Source of the DNA: Brevundimonas albigilva | GTDB lineage: Bacteria; Pseudomonadota; Alphaproteobacteria; Caulobacterales; Caulobacteraceae | DNA length: 64,000 nucleotides | Assembly: GCF_023503965.1 (NCBI RefSeq) | Contig: NZ_CP097298.1 | Span: forward strand, 1,257,001 to 1,321,000 | Reading direction: 5' to 3' | Part shown: piece after piece, positions 9,669-21,364 of the stretch | How the letters are laid out: the number at the start of each line of letters is the position of its first letter | Numbering within the stretch: position 1 is the first letter of the stretch | The notes under the pieces: generated by a model | What the model was told of the DNA's origin: nothing | The model's database searches: none | The model's input: only the letters and a program-made list of their open reading frames with translations | Position numbers and translations under genes: made by a program

Positions 9669-9974
9669 ATGGCAGCTAAAGAAAGTGATCGTCAGGACGT
9701 TCCCGTCGTCACTCCCGCCCAACTGCGGGCCGCGCGAGGGCTACTAAATTGGTCGGTTTCGGAGTTGTCGGAACGAACCGGCCTGGCAATCAACACTGTC
9801 CGTAAGGCGGAAAGCGCCCAGAACTACATGTCTGTCTACAGGCCCAATGCCCAATTGCTCCGGCAAGCCCTGGAGGACGAAGGCGTGATTTTTATTGATG
9901 CCGATGAATTGGGTGCAGGCGCTCGGCTTCGCGTGCCGGGCGAGCCGCAGGGATCACGTCGTTCGAAGACCTGA
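9669..9974 (+). CDS. XRE-family helix-turn-helix regulator
   Basis: A 101-residue transcriptional regulator with one Cro/C1-type HTH: PAQLRAARGLLNWSVSELSE then RTGLAINTVRKAESA (residues ~16-50). The order 'AQLRAARGLLxWS' is typical of small alphaproteobacterial XRE proteins. Divergent from the HNH gene by ~50 bp, and upstream of the PD-(D/E)XK and DUF262 genes on the same strand, so it may control that defence-type cluster. No second domain is visible; the C-terminus is short and basic. Confidence 0.8.
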   Translation: MAAKESDRQDVPVVTPAQLRAARGLLNWSVSELSERTGLAINTVRKAESAQNYMSVYRPNAQLLRQALEDEGVIFIDADELGAGARLRVPGEPQGSRRSKT

Positions 9975-10052
9975 ACACCGACCCCGCCTATCCCCGTCAG
10001 ACTGCCTTACCTGACAGAGCCCACGGCTCACAGGGCGGATGCGAGACTAGAG

Positions 10053-11121
10053 ATGCCTGAAGAGGAAATCCTGACATTATCGCACGCGACGGAGCGTGAC
10101 GTCGATCTGTTGCTTGTAGAAGAGATCATCTCTGGCAGCGCATTTCTGGCCTTCCTCGCTAATCAAATCATCGGCCAAACCTTGACTGATATGGACTACC
10201 TCTCGCACCGGGTGCTGCATAGCAGTCGCCGAATGCATAACAGGCGCGAGATTGACATCACCGTCGAGATCAAAACAGCGGCGGGGAAGCCGATCATCCT
10301 TCTGATCGAGAACAAGCTGGACGCCGGAGAACAGGTCGATCAAGCGCTATCTTACCGGGAGGAAGCTGCTCATCTCGAAGCCACCGGGGCGGCGTCCACG
10401 GTCAAGACGGTCTTGGTTCGGCCGAAAGAATACGGCCTGACGAACGCGGCCTTTGACGCAGTTCGACCACCGTCTGTCCTATGAGGAGATAGCCCGCTTC
10501 CTGAGTCAGCGTGCCGACGATATCGGTGGCGAACTCGGCGAACGCCTATCGCATCGCGCCCGCTTGCTGGACCAGGCCGTCACCAAGGGAAGGCGCGGCT
10601 ATAGGGCTGTGCCATTGCCCGTCATTGCGGATTTCAACTCGGCCTACGTAACCCTCTGTCGTCGAGATTTTCCCAACCTGAAGCCTGGCCCCGCCATGTT
10701 GAAGGCGGCTTCACCGGGCGAGAGCGTCACGATGATCTTCGCCCCCGACACGTTGCCCAAATGGTCGCACCTCCCGCAGATGCGACTGGTTCATCAACTT
10801 CGAGAAGCGAACGTGAACCTGTGCTTCTACGGCTGGGGAGACCACTTCGCCGATCTGGTGACCCCGTTGAGCGTCGCGTTGAAGGGCACCGGCTTCAAGA
10901 TCATGCCAACCGTGAACAAGCGTAAAGGCGGTCGATCCGGCCTGATGATCGTCAGCATGACGCCGGCCGTGTCAAACCAGAAGCCGCTGCTCGACCAAGA
11001 GGTCGCCGTCATTGAAGGCCTCAGGCAGGCGGAAGTCCTCAGGGCTTGGATCACCGACAATCGGCTCCTGACGGAGACATTGGCAGCGGTTGTTTCCAAG
11101 GCCCAGTCGCCGAGCGGATGA
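10053..11121 (+). CDS. PD-(D/E)XK nuclease-family protein (frameshifted)
   Basis: About 355 residues when one missing base near 10459-10463 is restored, joining ...GLTNAAF to FDHRLSYEEIARFL. The nuclease core is in the first part: EIDITVEI followed by ILLIENKLDAGEQ, giving the Asp...Glu-x-Lys metal-binding set (~residues 69-92). The remainder (10470-11121) is helical with an alpha/beta C-terminal part (LCFYGWGDHF) of unknown function. It sits between an XRE regulator and a DUF262 restriction-type gene, so DNA cleavage of foreign DNA is plausible. The indel is not in a long homopolymer, so a genuine mutation cannot be excluded. Confidence 0.7.
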
Positions 11122-11178
11122 CAGCGGGATCGCTTTGACGTAACCGCAACTGGGCGTTGCGCTTTCGGGGGAAATCAC

Positions 11179-13034
11179 TTGCAGCCGAACTACATCTCGA
11201 TAGCCAACTTATTCGGCGTCCAGACTCGCTACACCGTGCCGTTATTTCAGCGTCCTTACGTCTGGTCCAAGACCGACCAGTGGGAACCGCTGTGGGATGA
11301 TCTGCGCCAGTTGGTCGAACGTGTCCTCGTCACCGAGGCGGGCAAGCCCATCGCGGGCCACTTCCTCGGCACCGTCGTGTTGGAGCAGACGCCCGTCTCG
11401 ATCGTGAACCTGCCGCGCCGTGAAGTCATCGACGGTCAGCAGCGCCTGACGACACTGCAAATCCTGCTCAAAGCCGCCGAACACGCCCTGGCGGTTGTCG
11501 CCGAAACGTCCACAGAGGCCGAGGAGGCGATGCTCGTGCGACGGGCGTCTGAGCAGTTGGCATTCCTCACCAAGAACATGGCGACGTCCACGGACGAGGA
11601 GTCTTTCAAGGTCTGGCCGACCAACGAGGACCGGTTGCCGTTCCAGGCGGTGATGAACACCGGCGCCCGCGTCGGCGTCACGGGACAGACCACCCGCATG
11701 GCTGACGCCTATGCCTACTTCCGTGAGACCTTCATCAAGTGGCTCACCGGCGCGAACGTCGCCAATCGCGCCCAGGCGCTGGCGTCCGGACTGAAGGACC
11801 ATCTGCGTCTGATTGTTCTAGACCTTGACGAGACCGACGAACCCCAGGCGATCTTCGAGACCCTCAACGCTCACGGCACGCCGCTTCTGCCCGCCGACCT
11901 GATGAAAAACTGGATTCTCTGGGAGGCGACCAAGCAGAAGTTGCCGGTCGCCGCCCTCTATGAGGAATACTGGCGCCCGTTCGACAAGGATGCCGGCCAC
12001 TGGCGCGAGAAGACTGGTGTGGGCCACGCCGCGCGGCCGCGCATTGACACCTTCTTCCAGAACTGGCTCACCCGGCATACGAAGAAGCCGGTCTCGCCCA
12101 AGCACATTTACGACGGGTTCATCCGCTACATGGCGGGTGCCGCTCCGAAGGTCGAGGACGCCATCACCGACATTCACGCGGTCCTAGGCGACATCCGCGA
12201 CGATGCGGTGCGGTTCCGCGAAATCCAGTCGCCCACGGGATCGACCCGGTTCGACGACTTTCTGCGTCGCCTCGATCGGCTGGACGTCGTTGTATTCTAC
12301 CCCTTAATCCTCGCCGTCATGGGGCGCGAGGATACCGACCTCAACGATCGGGATCGGATCGCCTTGGCACTCGAAAGCTACTTGGTGCGGCGCATGATCT
12401 GCAATTTGCAGACGCGCGGTTACGGTGCCTTGGCGCTAGACCTGCTGGACGTGTTGGCCGGCGTGCCGGCGGGCGAGCCGGCCGCGCCAGCGATCATCAA
12501 GGCGCTGGACCAGCCGCCCCAATCCGCCATGCAGTGGCCGGACGATGCCCTGTTCAAGCACGAGTTCACGAACCGGCGGTTCTACGGCAGCCTGCGCAAG
12601 GACCGGGTGCTGATGATCCTTCAGGCGATCGAGGAATGGAACCAGAAGGCCTCTACCAAGTCGGAGCCGGTCCTGAAATTCGACTTCTCCAAGCTGACGA
12701 TCGAACACATCCTGCCGCAGACTTGGCAGAACCACTGGCCGTTGACGGATGGCGTTGCAAGCTACGAGCGTGACATCGCGCTACATGGCGTCGGCAACCT
12801 GACGCTGGTCAGCGACAAGCTGAATCCATCGCTCTCCAACGCTCCCTGGTTGCCGACGGCGGCGTCAAAAACTCGAAGCGAGCCGCGCTCGAACTCCACA
12901 GCAAGCTGGACATGAATGCCCGCCTTGTTCGCGATCATCCAGAGCGCTGGGACGAGGGATGCATGAAGCGCCGCGCCTTCGAGTTGTTTGCGGCCGCCAG
13001 AGAGGTCTGGCCAGTGCCATCGGCATTTATCTAG
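11179..13034 (+). CDS. DUF262/DUF1524 protein, GmrSD-like type IV restriction
   Basis: About 618 residues if one A is added to the run at 12867-12871; as read, it terminates early at 12915. The N-terminal DUF262 domain shows VPLFQRPYVW, HFLGTVVLEQ and the nucleotide-handling motif VIDGQQRLTTLQIL (~residues 19-100). The C-terminal DUF1524 HNH nuclease shows LTIEHILPQTW and GNLTLVSDKLNPSLSN (~500-560). This is the fused architecture of GmrSD/COG1479 enzymes that cut modified (for example glucosylated) phage DNA with NTP use. TTG 11179 is preceded by GGGGGAA at good spacing. It lies downstream of the PD-(D/E)XK gene on the same strand, 57 bp away. Confidence 0.88.
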
Positions 13035-13186
13035 CGATAGCCCTTCCGACCCACTGGGCCATGGAACCGTCACTCGTCTAAGCGACCCAGCGGCCACGCT
13101 TTCCGGGTGGTGACGCAGTTTGATTTTCTGGATTGATAACGGTGATCAGCGGCCGGAGCGATGCGTGGCGAACAGAGGAGATCGCC

Positions 13187-13375
13187 ATGCGCTACAACAT
13201 CGAAACCATGGAACTGCGTCGGGGAAACCAGACGCTCACCGTCGCTCAGGAGTTCATCGGAGGGGTAGTCCGCTACATCGGTCGAGTCGATGGCCGCGTC
13301 TGCGTGCAGTCGCCGACCAAGGAGGGCGCCGTTTGCTCTCGCCTGCGCCGTCTCGCCTACTCTCCGGCGGCCTGA
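13187..13375 (+). CDS. Small 62-aa protein, paralogue of gene at 26093
   Basis: A tiny basic protein (MRYNIETMELRRGNQ...). Its ATG is preceded by GAGGAG six bases upstream, so it is a credible gene. It aligns over about 47 residues with the 62-aa product at 26093-26281: shared RRG-Q, a central G and +G, and a PTKE-AV...LRR-A tail, ~19 identities by eye. Neither matches a family I know. Presence of two divergent copies in one island suggests a small conserved accessory family, perhaps DNA- or protein-binding. Confidence 0.6.
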   Translation: MRYNIETMELRRGNQTLTVAQEFIGGVVRYIGRVDGRVCVQSPTKEGAVCSRLRRLAYSPAA

Positions 13376-13419
13376 CCTAAGCCGGCGATGCGTGCTATGC
13401 TGACCGAGACGAGGTGCGG

Positions 13420-13625
13420 ATGACGCGAAGAGACAGGACGCGCGATGACGAGCGAGCGGCCCGCATGGTGCGGGCCGCCCGCCGGTTTTCGGGCGAAACT
13501 GAAGACGACGAAACGCCTATCACGGCCACAGAGGAAGCCTTGATGGCTGAGGTAAAAGCGGAGCACCCCGGCCTACGCGGGAAGAACTCCGAGAGATGGC
13601 GCGGGCTTTGGCTCGCGGGCGCTGA
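13420..13625 (+). CDS. Small charged protein, ~68 aa (frameshifted)
   Basis: ATG 13420 begins a very charged product (MTRRDRTRDDERAARMVRAA...ALMAEVKAEHP). In the given sequence it runs into the opposing gene. Adding one C to the run at 13566-13569 gives a natural ending, PTREELREMARALARGR, with stop at 13623-13625 just before a terminator hairpin. That neat fit supports both the gene and the missing base. Function unknown. It follows the 62-aa gene by 44 bp and may be co-transcribed. Confidence 0.45.
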
Positions 13626-13627
13626 CG

Positions 13628-13656
13628 AAAAACGCCGGGCTTGCAGGCCCGGCGTT
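13628..13656 (-). terminator. Rho-independent terminator after CDF gene
   Basis: A 10-bp perfect stem AACGCCGGGC / GCCCGGCGTT (13631-13640 and 13647-13656) with a 6-base loop. Read on the minus strand it is followed by TTT-rich sequence. It lies just past the repaired stop of the cation transporter and also just past the small plus-strand gene, so it may serve both convergent genes. Confidence 0.8.
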
Positions 13657-13663
13657 CTGCGTT

Positions 13664-15364
<1,701 letters not shown>

Positions 15365-15736
15365 TACATCACCGCCTTCTTCATGCCGCGCCAGGTCGGC
15401 GATCGGCCCGACGTGGTGCCGGAGGGAGCGGTCAACTTCGCCTTCATTGGCCAGTTCGCGGAATCCAGACAACGCGACTGCATCTTCACCACCGAATATT
15501 CGGTGCGTACGCCGATGGAGGCCGTTTATACGTTGATGAATGTCGAACGCGGCGTGCCGGAAGTGTTCAACTCCACCTATGACATTCGGACCCTGCTCGC
15601 CGCCATCACGCCTCTTCGGGATGGCGAAGGCATAGAAGTTCCCGGCCCCGCCTTCCTGCGCAAACTGCTGATGAAGAAGCTTGAAGGCACCGAGATTGCG
15701 AAACTGATCGAGGAGTTTCACCTGATATCGGAGTGA
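15365..15736 (+). pseudogene. Oleate hydratase, C-terminal remnant
   Basis: The open frame continues in from the IS end: [50 protein letters not shown] are the conserved C-terminal part of oleate hydratase (myosin-cross-reactive antigen family, FAD-dependent hydration of unsaturated fatty acids). The family is ~550-650 residues and only ~123 remain, without the FAD domain. The IS element or an associated deletion removed the rest. Confidence 0.88.
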
Positions 15737-15771
15737 GCGAAGCGCGACGTCGTCGCGAAAGAAGGTGAAGA

Positions 15772-18215
15772 ATGACCAACGACGATCGCCGCAGCGGCCC
15801 CGCCGCAGGCCGGCGACATCACCATCCTAAGGGATCGGACGGCGCGACGCCGGCCGGCCCGCCCCTGCGCGATCCGGTCTGCGGCATGGCGGTCGATCCA
15901 GCGACCGCCGTTCATACGGAGCACGAGGGTCGGCGCTTCTTCTTCTGCTCGTCAGGCTGCAAGGCGAAGTTCGTTGCCGATCCGCACCGCTATGCGTCAT
16001 CGGCCGGCCAGAACAACGCCTTGAGCGCCGATGACCGTCCGCATGCCCGCCCCCATCCGCACGGAAAACCTGCAAGCCGAAACACGGCGTCGGCATCCAT
16101 GGACGTGATCTGGACCTGTCCGATGCATCCGGAAATTCGCCGCGACGCGCCGGGAAGCTGCCCGATCTGCGGCATGGCGCTGGAGCCTCTGGTCGCGACG
16201 GCGGACCTCGGCCTAAGTCCCGAGCTGGCCGACATGACGCGGCGGTTCTGGATCGGTCTGGCGCTGGCTCTTCCGGTCTTTCTGCTGGAAATGGGCGCTC
16301 ACCTGGTCCCGGCGCTGCACCATCTCGTGCCGATGCGCGTCTCTGTCTGGATTCAGTTCGTCCTGGCGACGCCGGTGGTCCTCTGGGCGGGATGGCCGTT
16401 CTTCGAACGCGGCTGGGCCTCGCTGGCGAACCGCAATCTCAACATGTTCACCCTGATCGCCATGGGAACAGGCGTCGCCTGGGTCTACAGCGTCGTCGCG
16501 ACCCTGGCGCCGCACCTCTTCCCCGGGCCTTCCGCACCGCCGACGGCGCGGTCCCGGTCTATTTCGAGGCGGCCGCCGTCATCACGGTTCTGGTGCTGCT
16601 CGGCCAGGTGTTGGAGTTGCGCGCCCGCGAACAGACCTCCGGCGCGATCCGCGCTTTGCTCGACCTCGCACCGAAGACCGCGCGGAGGATCGGACGGGAC
16701 GGTCGGGAGGAGGATGTGCCGATCGACGCCGTCGCCATCGGCGACAGGCTCAGGATCCGGCCCGGCGAAACCGTGCCGGTCGACGGGGTGGTCGAGGAGG
16801 GGCGCTCGTCGATCGACGAATCCATGGTGACCGGAGAATCCATGCCGGTCACCCGCACGGCCGGCCAGGCCGTGACCGGAGGCACGTTGAACCAGACGGG
16901 AGCGCTCATCATCCGCGCGGAAAAGGTCGGGCGCGACACCATGCTGGCCCGGATCGTCCAGATGGTGGCCGATGCGCAGCGGTCGCGTGCGCCGATCCAG
17001 CGCATGGCGGACAGGGTTTCGGGATGGTTCGTCCCGATCGTCATCGCCATCGCCCTGTCGGCGTTCACGGCATGGGCGATCTGGGGGCCGGAACCTCGCC
17101 TCGCCCATGGTCTGATCGCCGCCGTCTCCGTCCTGATCATCGCCTGTCCATGCGCCCTCGGGCTCGCGACGCCGATGTCGATCATGGTCGGCGTCGGCAA
17201 GGGCGCGGCCAGCGGCGTTCTGATCCGAAACGCCGAGGCGCTCGAACGGATGGAGACGGTCGACACCCTGGTGGTGGACAAGACCGGCACCCTGACCGAA
17301 GGCCGGCCGTCAGTGGTCCGGATCGTCGCCGCGCCCGGCTTCGGCGAGGAGCCCCTCCTGCGCTTCGCCGCCGGGGTGGAAAAGGCGTCGGAGCACCCGC
17401 TCGCCCGGGCGATCGTCGCCGCGGCCGAACAACGCCGCATTCCGATACCCGAGGTGTCCGACTTCGATTCGCCGATCGGCCAGGGGGCGACCGGTCTTGT
17501 GGACGGGCAGTTCGTCCTTCTCGGCGGCGCGGCCTTCCTTGCGGAACACGGCGTCGATACGGCCGCGCTCGCGCGGGAGGCGGACGCTCTGAGACGCGAC
17601 GGCGCCAGCGCCATCTACATCGCCATCGACCGCGCGCTCGGCGGGGTCTTCGCCATCGCCGATCCGATCAAGGCCACGACGCCGGCGGCGCTGAAGGCCT
17701 TGCACGGCGAGGGCATCCGCATCGTCATGCTGACCGGCGACAATCGCACGACCGCCGAGGCGGTCGCCCGCGAGCTCGGCATCGACGACGTCGAGGCCGA
17801 TGTGCTGCCCGACCAGAAGGCGGCGGTCGTCGCACGGTTGAGGGCTCAAGGCAGGGTGGTCGCCATGGCGGGCGACGGCGTCAACGACGCGCCCGCGCTC
17901 GCCGCCGCCGATGTCGGAATCGCCATGGGCTCGGGCACGGACGTGGCGATCGAAAGCGCCGGCGTGACACTGTTGAGGGGCGATCTGACCGGCATCGTCC
18001 GGGCGCGGCGCCTGTCGCGGGCGACCATGGCCAACATCCGGCAGAACCTGGCTTTCGCCTTCCTCTACAACGCCGCCGGCGTGCCGATCGCGGCGGGGGC
18101 GCTCTATCCGGTGTTCGGCCTGCTGCTGTCGCCGGTCATCGCCGCCGCGGCCATGGCTCTCTCGTCGGTCAGCGTGATCGGCAATGCGCTTCGGCTGCGG
18201 ACCACGAGGATATGA
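15772..18215 (+). CDS. Copper-type P-type ATPase (frameshifted)
   Basis: A metal-exporting P1B ATPase of ~815 residues. An N-terminal YHS domain ([14 protein letters not shown]...[12 protein letters not shown]) and a heavy-metal-binding domain ([20 protein letters not shown]) precede eight membrane helices. The ion-binding CPC motif is in [13 protein letters not shown], the phosphorylation site in DKTGTLTEG, and the hinge in [19 protein letters not shown] plus the YHS/HMBD front fits Cu(I) or Ag(I) export. The frame breaks at 16521-16524, where one extra C restores [16 protein letters not shown] 15772 has GAAGG upstream. It is followed 85 bp later by a solute-binding protein gene. Confidence 0.93.
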
Positions 18216-18300
18216 CGGACGCGGCTCTCGCCGGAGTGGAACGGCGAGGACCAAACACCTATCGTCAGCCAGACCGGTCGAAACGGTGCGGCGCTTGAGG

Positions 18301-19052
18301 ATGGCAATGGACGTGTCGATGCAGATCATCCGGTCCGAACTGGCGCCCCTGGGACGGTTGCGCGTGGCGATCAATCTCGGCAATCCAGTCTTGGCGCAGA
18401 GGGCGGCGGACGGGGCTCTCGCCGGCGTGTCTGTCGATCTCGCCTGGGAGATCGCTGTGCGCCTCGGCGTGGAGATGGAGCTGTCGAACCTCGCCACGGC
18501 GGGGGCGGCGGTGGCGGCGCTTCAGGATCAGGCCTGCGATCTCGCCTTCCTCGCAATCGATCCGGATCGTCGCGCCGTCCTGGACTATACCGCGCCCTAC
18601 GTCCGGATCGAAGCCTCCTATCTGGTTCCCTCCGAGTCCCGCTTCCGCTCCGTCCGCGACGTGGACGTCGCGGATGTGACGATCGCGTCGGGCCTGAACA
18701 CCGCCTACGATCTCTTTCTCAACCGCTCGCTGAAACAGGCCCGACGGATTCATACGCCCTCCTCCCAGGCGGCCGTCGCCCTCTTCCTGGAGGGCGGCGC
18801 AGACGTCTGCGCCGGTGTGCGCCAGACGCTCGAGGCGGCGGCGCACGACCGGGCCGGCGTCCGCCTGCTCCCGGACAGTTTCCAGGCCATCGAGCAGGCC
18901 GTCGCCCTCCCCGCGAGCGGCCTCACGGGCGCGGTTTCCTGGAGGCGCTTCTCAAAGATCTGGTCGCCTCCGGCTTCGTCGCCCGAAGGCTGGTCGCCAG
19001 CGGACAGGACGCCGCCCTCGCGATCGGTCCGGGACGCCCGGCGCCGGTCTAG
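18301..19052 (+). CDS. Family 3 solute-binding-like protein (frameshifted)
   Basis: About 250 residues with the SBP_bac_3 pattern: LRVAINLGNPVLAQRA, GVSVDLAWEIAVRLG, CDLAFLAIDPDRRA and VLDYTAPYVRIEASYLV. Such proteins bind small polar ligands for ABC importers or sensors. No signal peptide is evident and no importer genes are near, so it may be a cytoplasmic ligand sensor or an orphan. Adding one G near 18929-18931 replaces a spurious long tail with GRGFLEALLKDLVASGFVAR and a stop at 19050-19052. ATG 18301 follows GAGG; ATG 18307 is possible. Confidence 0.75.
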
Positions 19053-19083
19053 GCGGCGGCGGGCGATCATTCCCCGCCGTGGC

Positions 19084-20204
19084 TCACGCTCCGGTCGAGG
19101 GCGCTCCGGACGGCCGGGTGAAGCGCCACCACGCCACGCCGCCGTAAAGGAGGATGAGGCCCAGGAGGTTGAGAACCTCCCGCCCCTGTTCGACGAGGCC
19201 GGCCCCCATCTGGTTCACCCCGACCATGAGATGGATTCCGGGCGTCGTGGGCAGCAGTCGGGCGAGGAAGGCGAGCCAGGTCGGCGTCGCCTCCGCGGGC
19301 CAGGACAGTCCAGCGAGAAAGAAGATGACCAGGGAGGTGCCCATGAGCAGTTGCAGGGGCCGCTCGCGGGTGCGGAAGACGCTCGCAAGGGCGAGCGCCG
19401 CTGCAACCGTCGCCGCCACGAAGAGACTGCCGGCCACGATCAGCGTTCCGGGCGCGGCGGCGGCCCGTGGATAGTCTTGGAACCAGAAGACGAAGCCGGC
19501 GTAGTAGGCGACGTCGATCCAGCCGATGACGAAGAAGGCGAGCGCGACGCCGAGGAGACGACGGGACGCAAACCGAAGCCGCCCCCCTCGCCACGCAGGG
19601 TGGCCGCCAGCATCGCCAGTCCCATCAGCAGCGTCTGATGAATGATGAGGAAGCCGACGCCCGGAAAGACGGTGCTGCCGTATCCTTCGCGGGTGTTGAA
19701 CAGCGGGCGCGCGATCACCGACAGGGCCGGCGGCGCCGGCGCGCCCTGCGCCATCGCCTGATCGACGGCGGCCTCGCCCGCCTCGGCCGTGATCGCCGCG
19801 CCTATGCCGGCCAGCGCCGTGCTGCTGCGCAGCAGATAGGCGCCGTTGCCATAGAGGGCCACCGTCCCTTGCCCGCCGGTCAGGATGCGACGTTCGAACC
19901 CCGCAGGCACGACGACGATCGCCCCCGCCCCTCTCGTCCGCAACCAGTCGTCCGCCGCCTCGGGCGACGGCAGGCGGGCGACGAGATCCGCCTGCTGCAG
20001 ACCCGAGAGCTTGTGCACCAGCGAACGGCTGGCCCCGGTGTTGTCCAGATCCACCACGGCGACCGGGATCCGGACGGCGACCTCGCCGGAATAGGCGGAA
20101 GGGTAGAAGAAGGAATAGAGGATCGTCGACACCACGATCAGCATGAAGGCCGACCGGTCGGCGAGGACCGCGCGAAACGTCGCGATGAAGGCCCGGCCGA
20201 TCAA
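19084..20204 (-). CDS. ABC-2 type exporter permease, second subunit (frameshifted)
   Basis: A ~374-residue membrane protein of the YhhJ/YbhR permease type: one N-terminal helix (FMLIVVSTILYSFFYPSAYS), a large periplasmic domain (VAVRIPVAVVDLDNTG...), and five C-terminal helices ending LLGLILLYGGVAWWRF. TTG 20204 overlaps the previous gene's stop (TTGA). The frame is lost near 19570; one added C restores RRLLGVALAFFVIGWIDV. It is the last gene of the TolC-HlyD-permease operon. No ATP-binding subunit is encoded in the operon. Confidence 0.85.
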
Positions 20205-21364
20205 CGTCGCCCCCAGACATCGGGTTTGCGGGAGGCGGCCAGATATTGCGGCAGGCCCAGCCCGAACCCCACGACCGCGAAGGTCATCAGGATCAGCAGC
20301 AGGTTGACCGACATCGCCGCGGGCGCGCCCATCATCCATTGTTCGGCGACGAGACGGGCGAAGGTGGTGTAGGGCAGAAGCGCGCTCCAGACGCGCGCGA
20401 AGGCCGAAGCGGATTCGATTGGAAAGACGGCCCCGGCGAAGGCGAAGGAGGCGCCCGCATAGAGGGCGGTCATGGACAGCGCCTGCCCCATGGACAGCGT
20501 CAGGCCGACGATCAGCGTGGCCATACCCGCATAAGCGAGATAGAGGCCGACATAGCCCGCCAGGAGCAGGCCGACGCTGCCTTCAACCGGCCAGCCGCGA
20601 AACGCCGCGAGATAGATGGTCGCCAGGGCGCCCCAGACGAGAAAGATCGCCACATAGGGCGCGATCTTGCCCACGACCGCCGCAACGGCCTCGCGCGGCG
20701 GCCCGGCCAGCCAGCCGCCGATCGTCCCGTCTCGCAGTTCGCGTCCCAGGGCGCTGACGACCGCCACCATGAACAGCAGATGCAGCAAGGCCGGGTGGAT
20801 CAGGGCGACCAGTTGCAGCTCGTAGCTGGCCTGGGGATTGTAGAGGATGCGGCTCTGGACCTGGATCGGCGCCGGCCGCACCCGGCCCGGGCCGAGGATC
20901 GCCGCGCTCTGTTGCGCGGCCAGGGTCCGGGCCTGGCTCTGGATCACGGCGCCGACCTCGCGCAGCACTGACCCCGAGGGCGTGGAGTAGCTGGCGTTGT
21001 AGAAGACCAGCACCCTGCCCGCCTCGCCGCGCAGCACCGCGCGTTCGAGCCCTTGCGGCAGCATGACGATCGCATAGGCGCGGTTGGACCGCACCACGCT
21101 CTCGGCCTCGGCCATATCCTTGGGGCGGGCCGCCACGTGCAGGCCGGGCGAGGCGTCCAGACGACGAACCAGATCGCGAGCGACGCTTCCGCCGTCGGCG
21201 TCGACGACGGCGACCGGCAGATCGCGCATAACCCCCGCCGACATCTGCACGGCGACGAGGGCGAGAAGCGCCAGCGGTAGCCAGACGACGAGGAACAGAT
21301 CCCAGAAGCTCCCGCGCAGAAAGGCGATCTCGCGTCGGGCGCCGGCGAGAAACGCCGCGATCAT
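20201..21364 (-). CDS. ABC-2 type exporter permease, first subunit
   Basis: A 387-residue inner-membrane protein with an N-terminal helix (FLVVWLPLALLALVAVQMSA), a periplasmic domain with the family's VAVVDADGGSVARDLVRRLD stretch, and a C-terminal five-helix block (MFMVAVVSALGREL..., GLYLAYAGMATLIVGLTL). It is a paralogue of the next gene. ATG 21364 overlaps the HlyD stop (ATGA). Together they should form a heterodimeric exporter channel linked through HlyD to TolC; substrates of this family include drugs and other hydrophobic compounds. Confidence 0.9.
   Translation of the reverse strand: MIAAFLAGARREIAFLRGSFWDLFLVVWLPLALLALVAVQMSAGVMRDLPVAVVDADGGSVARDLVRRLDASPGLHVAARPKDMAEAESVVRSNRAYAIVMLPQGLERAVLRGEAGRVLVFYNASYSTPSGSVLREVGAVIQSQARTLAAQQSAAILGPGRVRPAPIQVQSRILYNPQASYELQLVALIHPALLHLLFMVAVVSALGRELRDGTIGGWLAGPPREAVAAVVGKIAPYVAIFLVWGALATIYLAAFRGWPVEGSVGLLLAGYVGLYLAYAGMATLIVGLTLSMGQALSMTALYAGASFAFAGAVFPIESASAFARVWSALLPYTTFARLVAEQWMMGAPAAMSVNLLLILMTFAVVGFGLGLPQYLAASRKPDVWGRR

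Noticed and set aside
16392..18215. A second, separate P-type ATPase gene starting at 16392
   Set aside because: It is the continuation of the 15772 gene after one missing C; the apparent start lies in a membrane helix.
18184..19638. A 484-residue protein including the solute-binding domain and a long Arg/Gly tail
   Set aside because: The tail is antisense to the ABC permease; one added G gives a normal C-terminus and stop at 19052.
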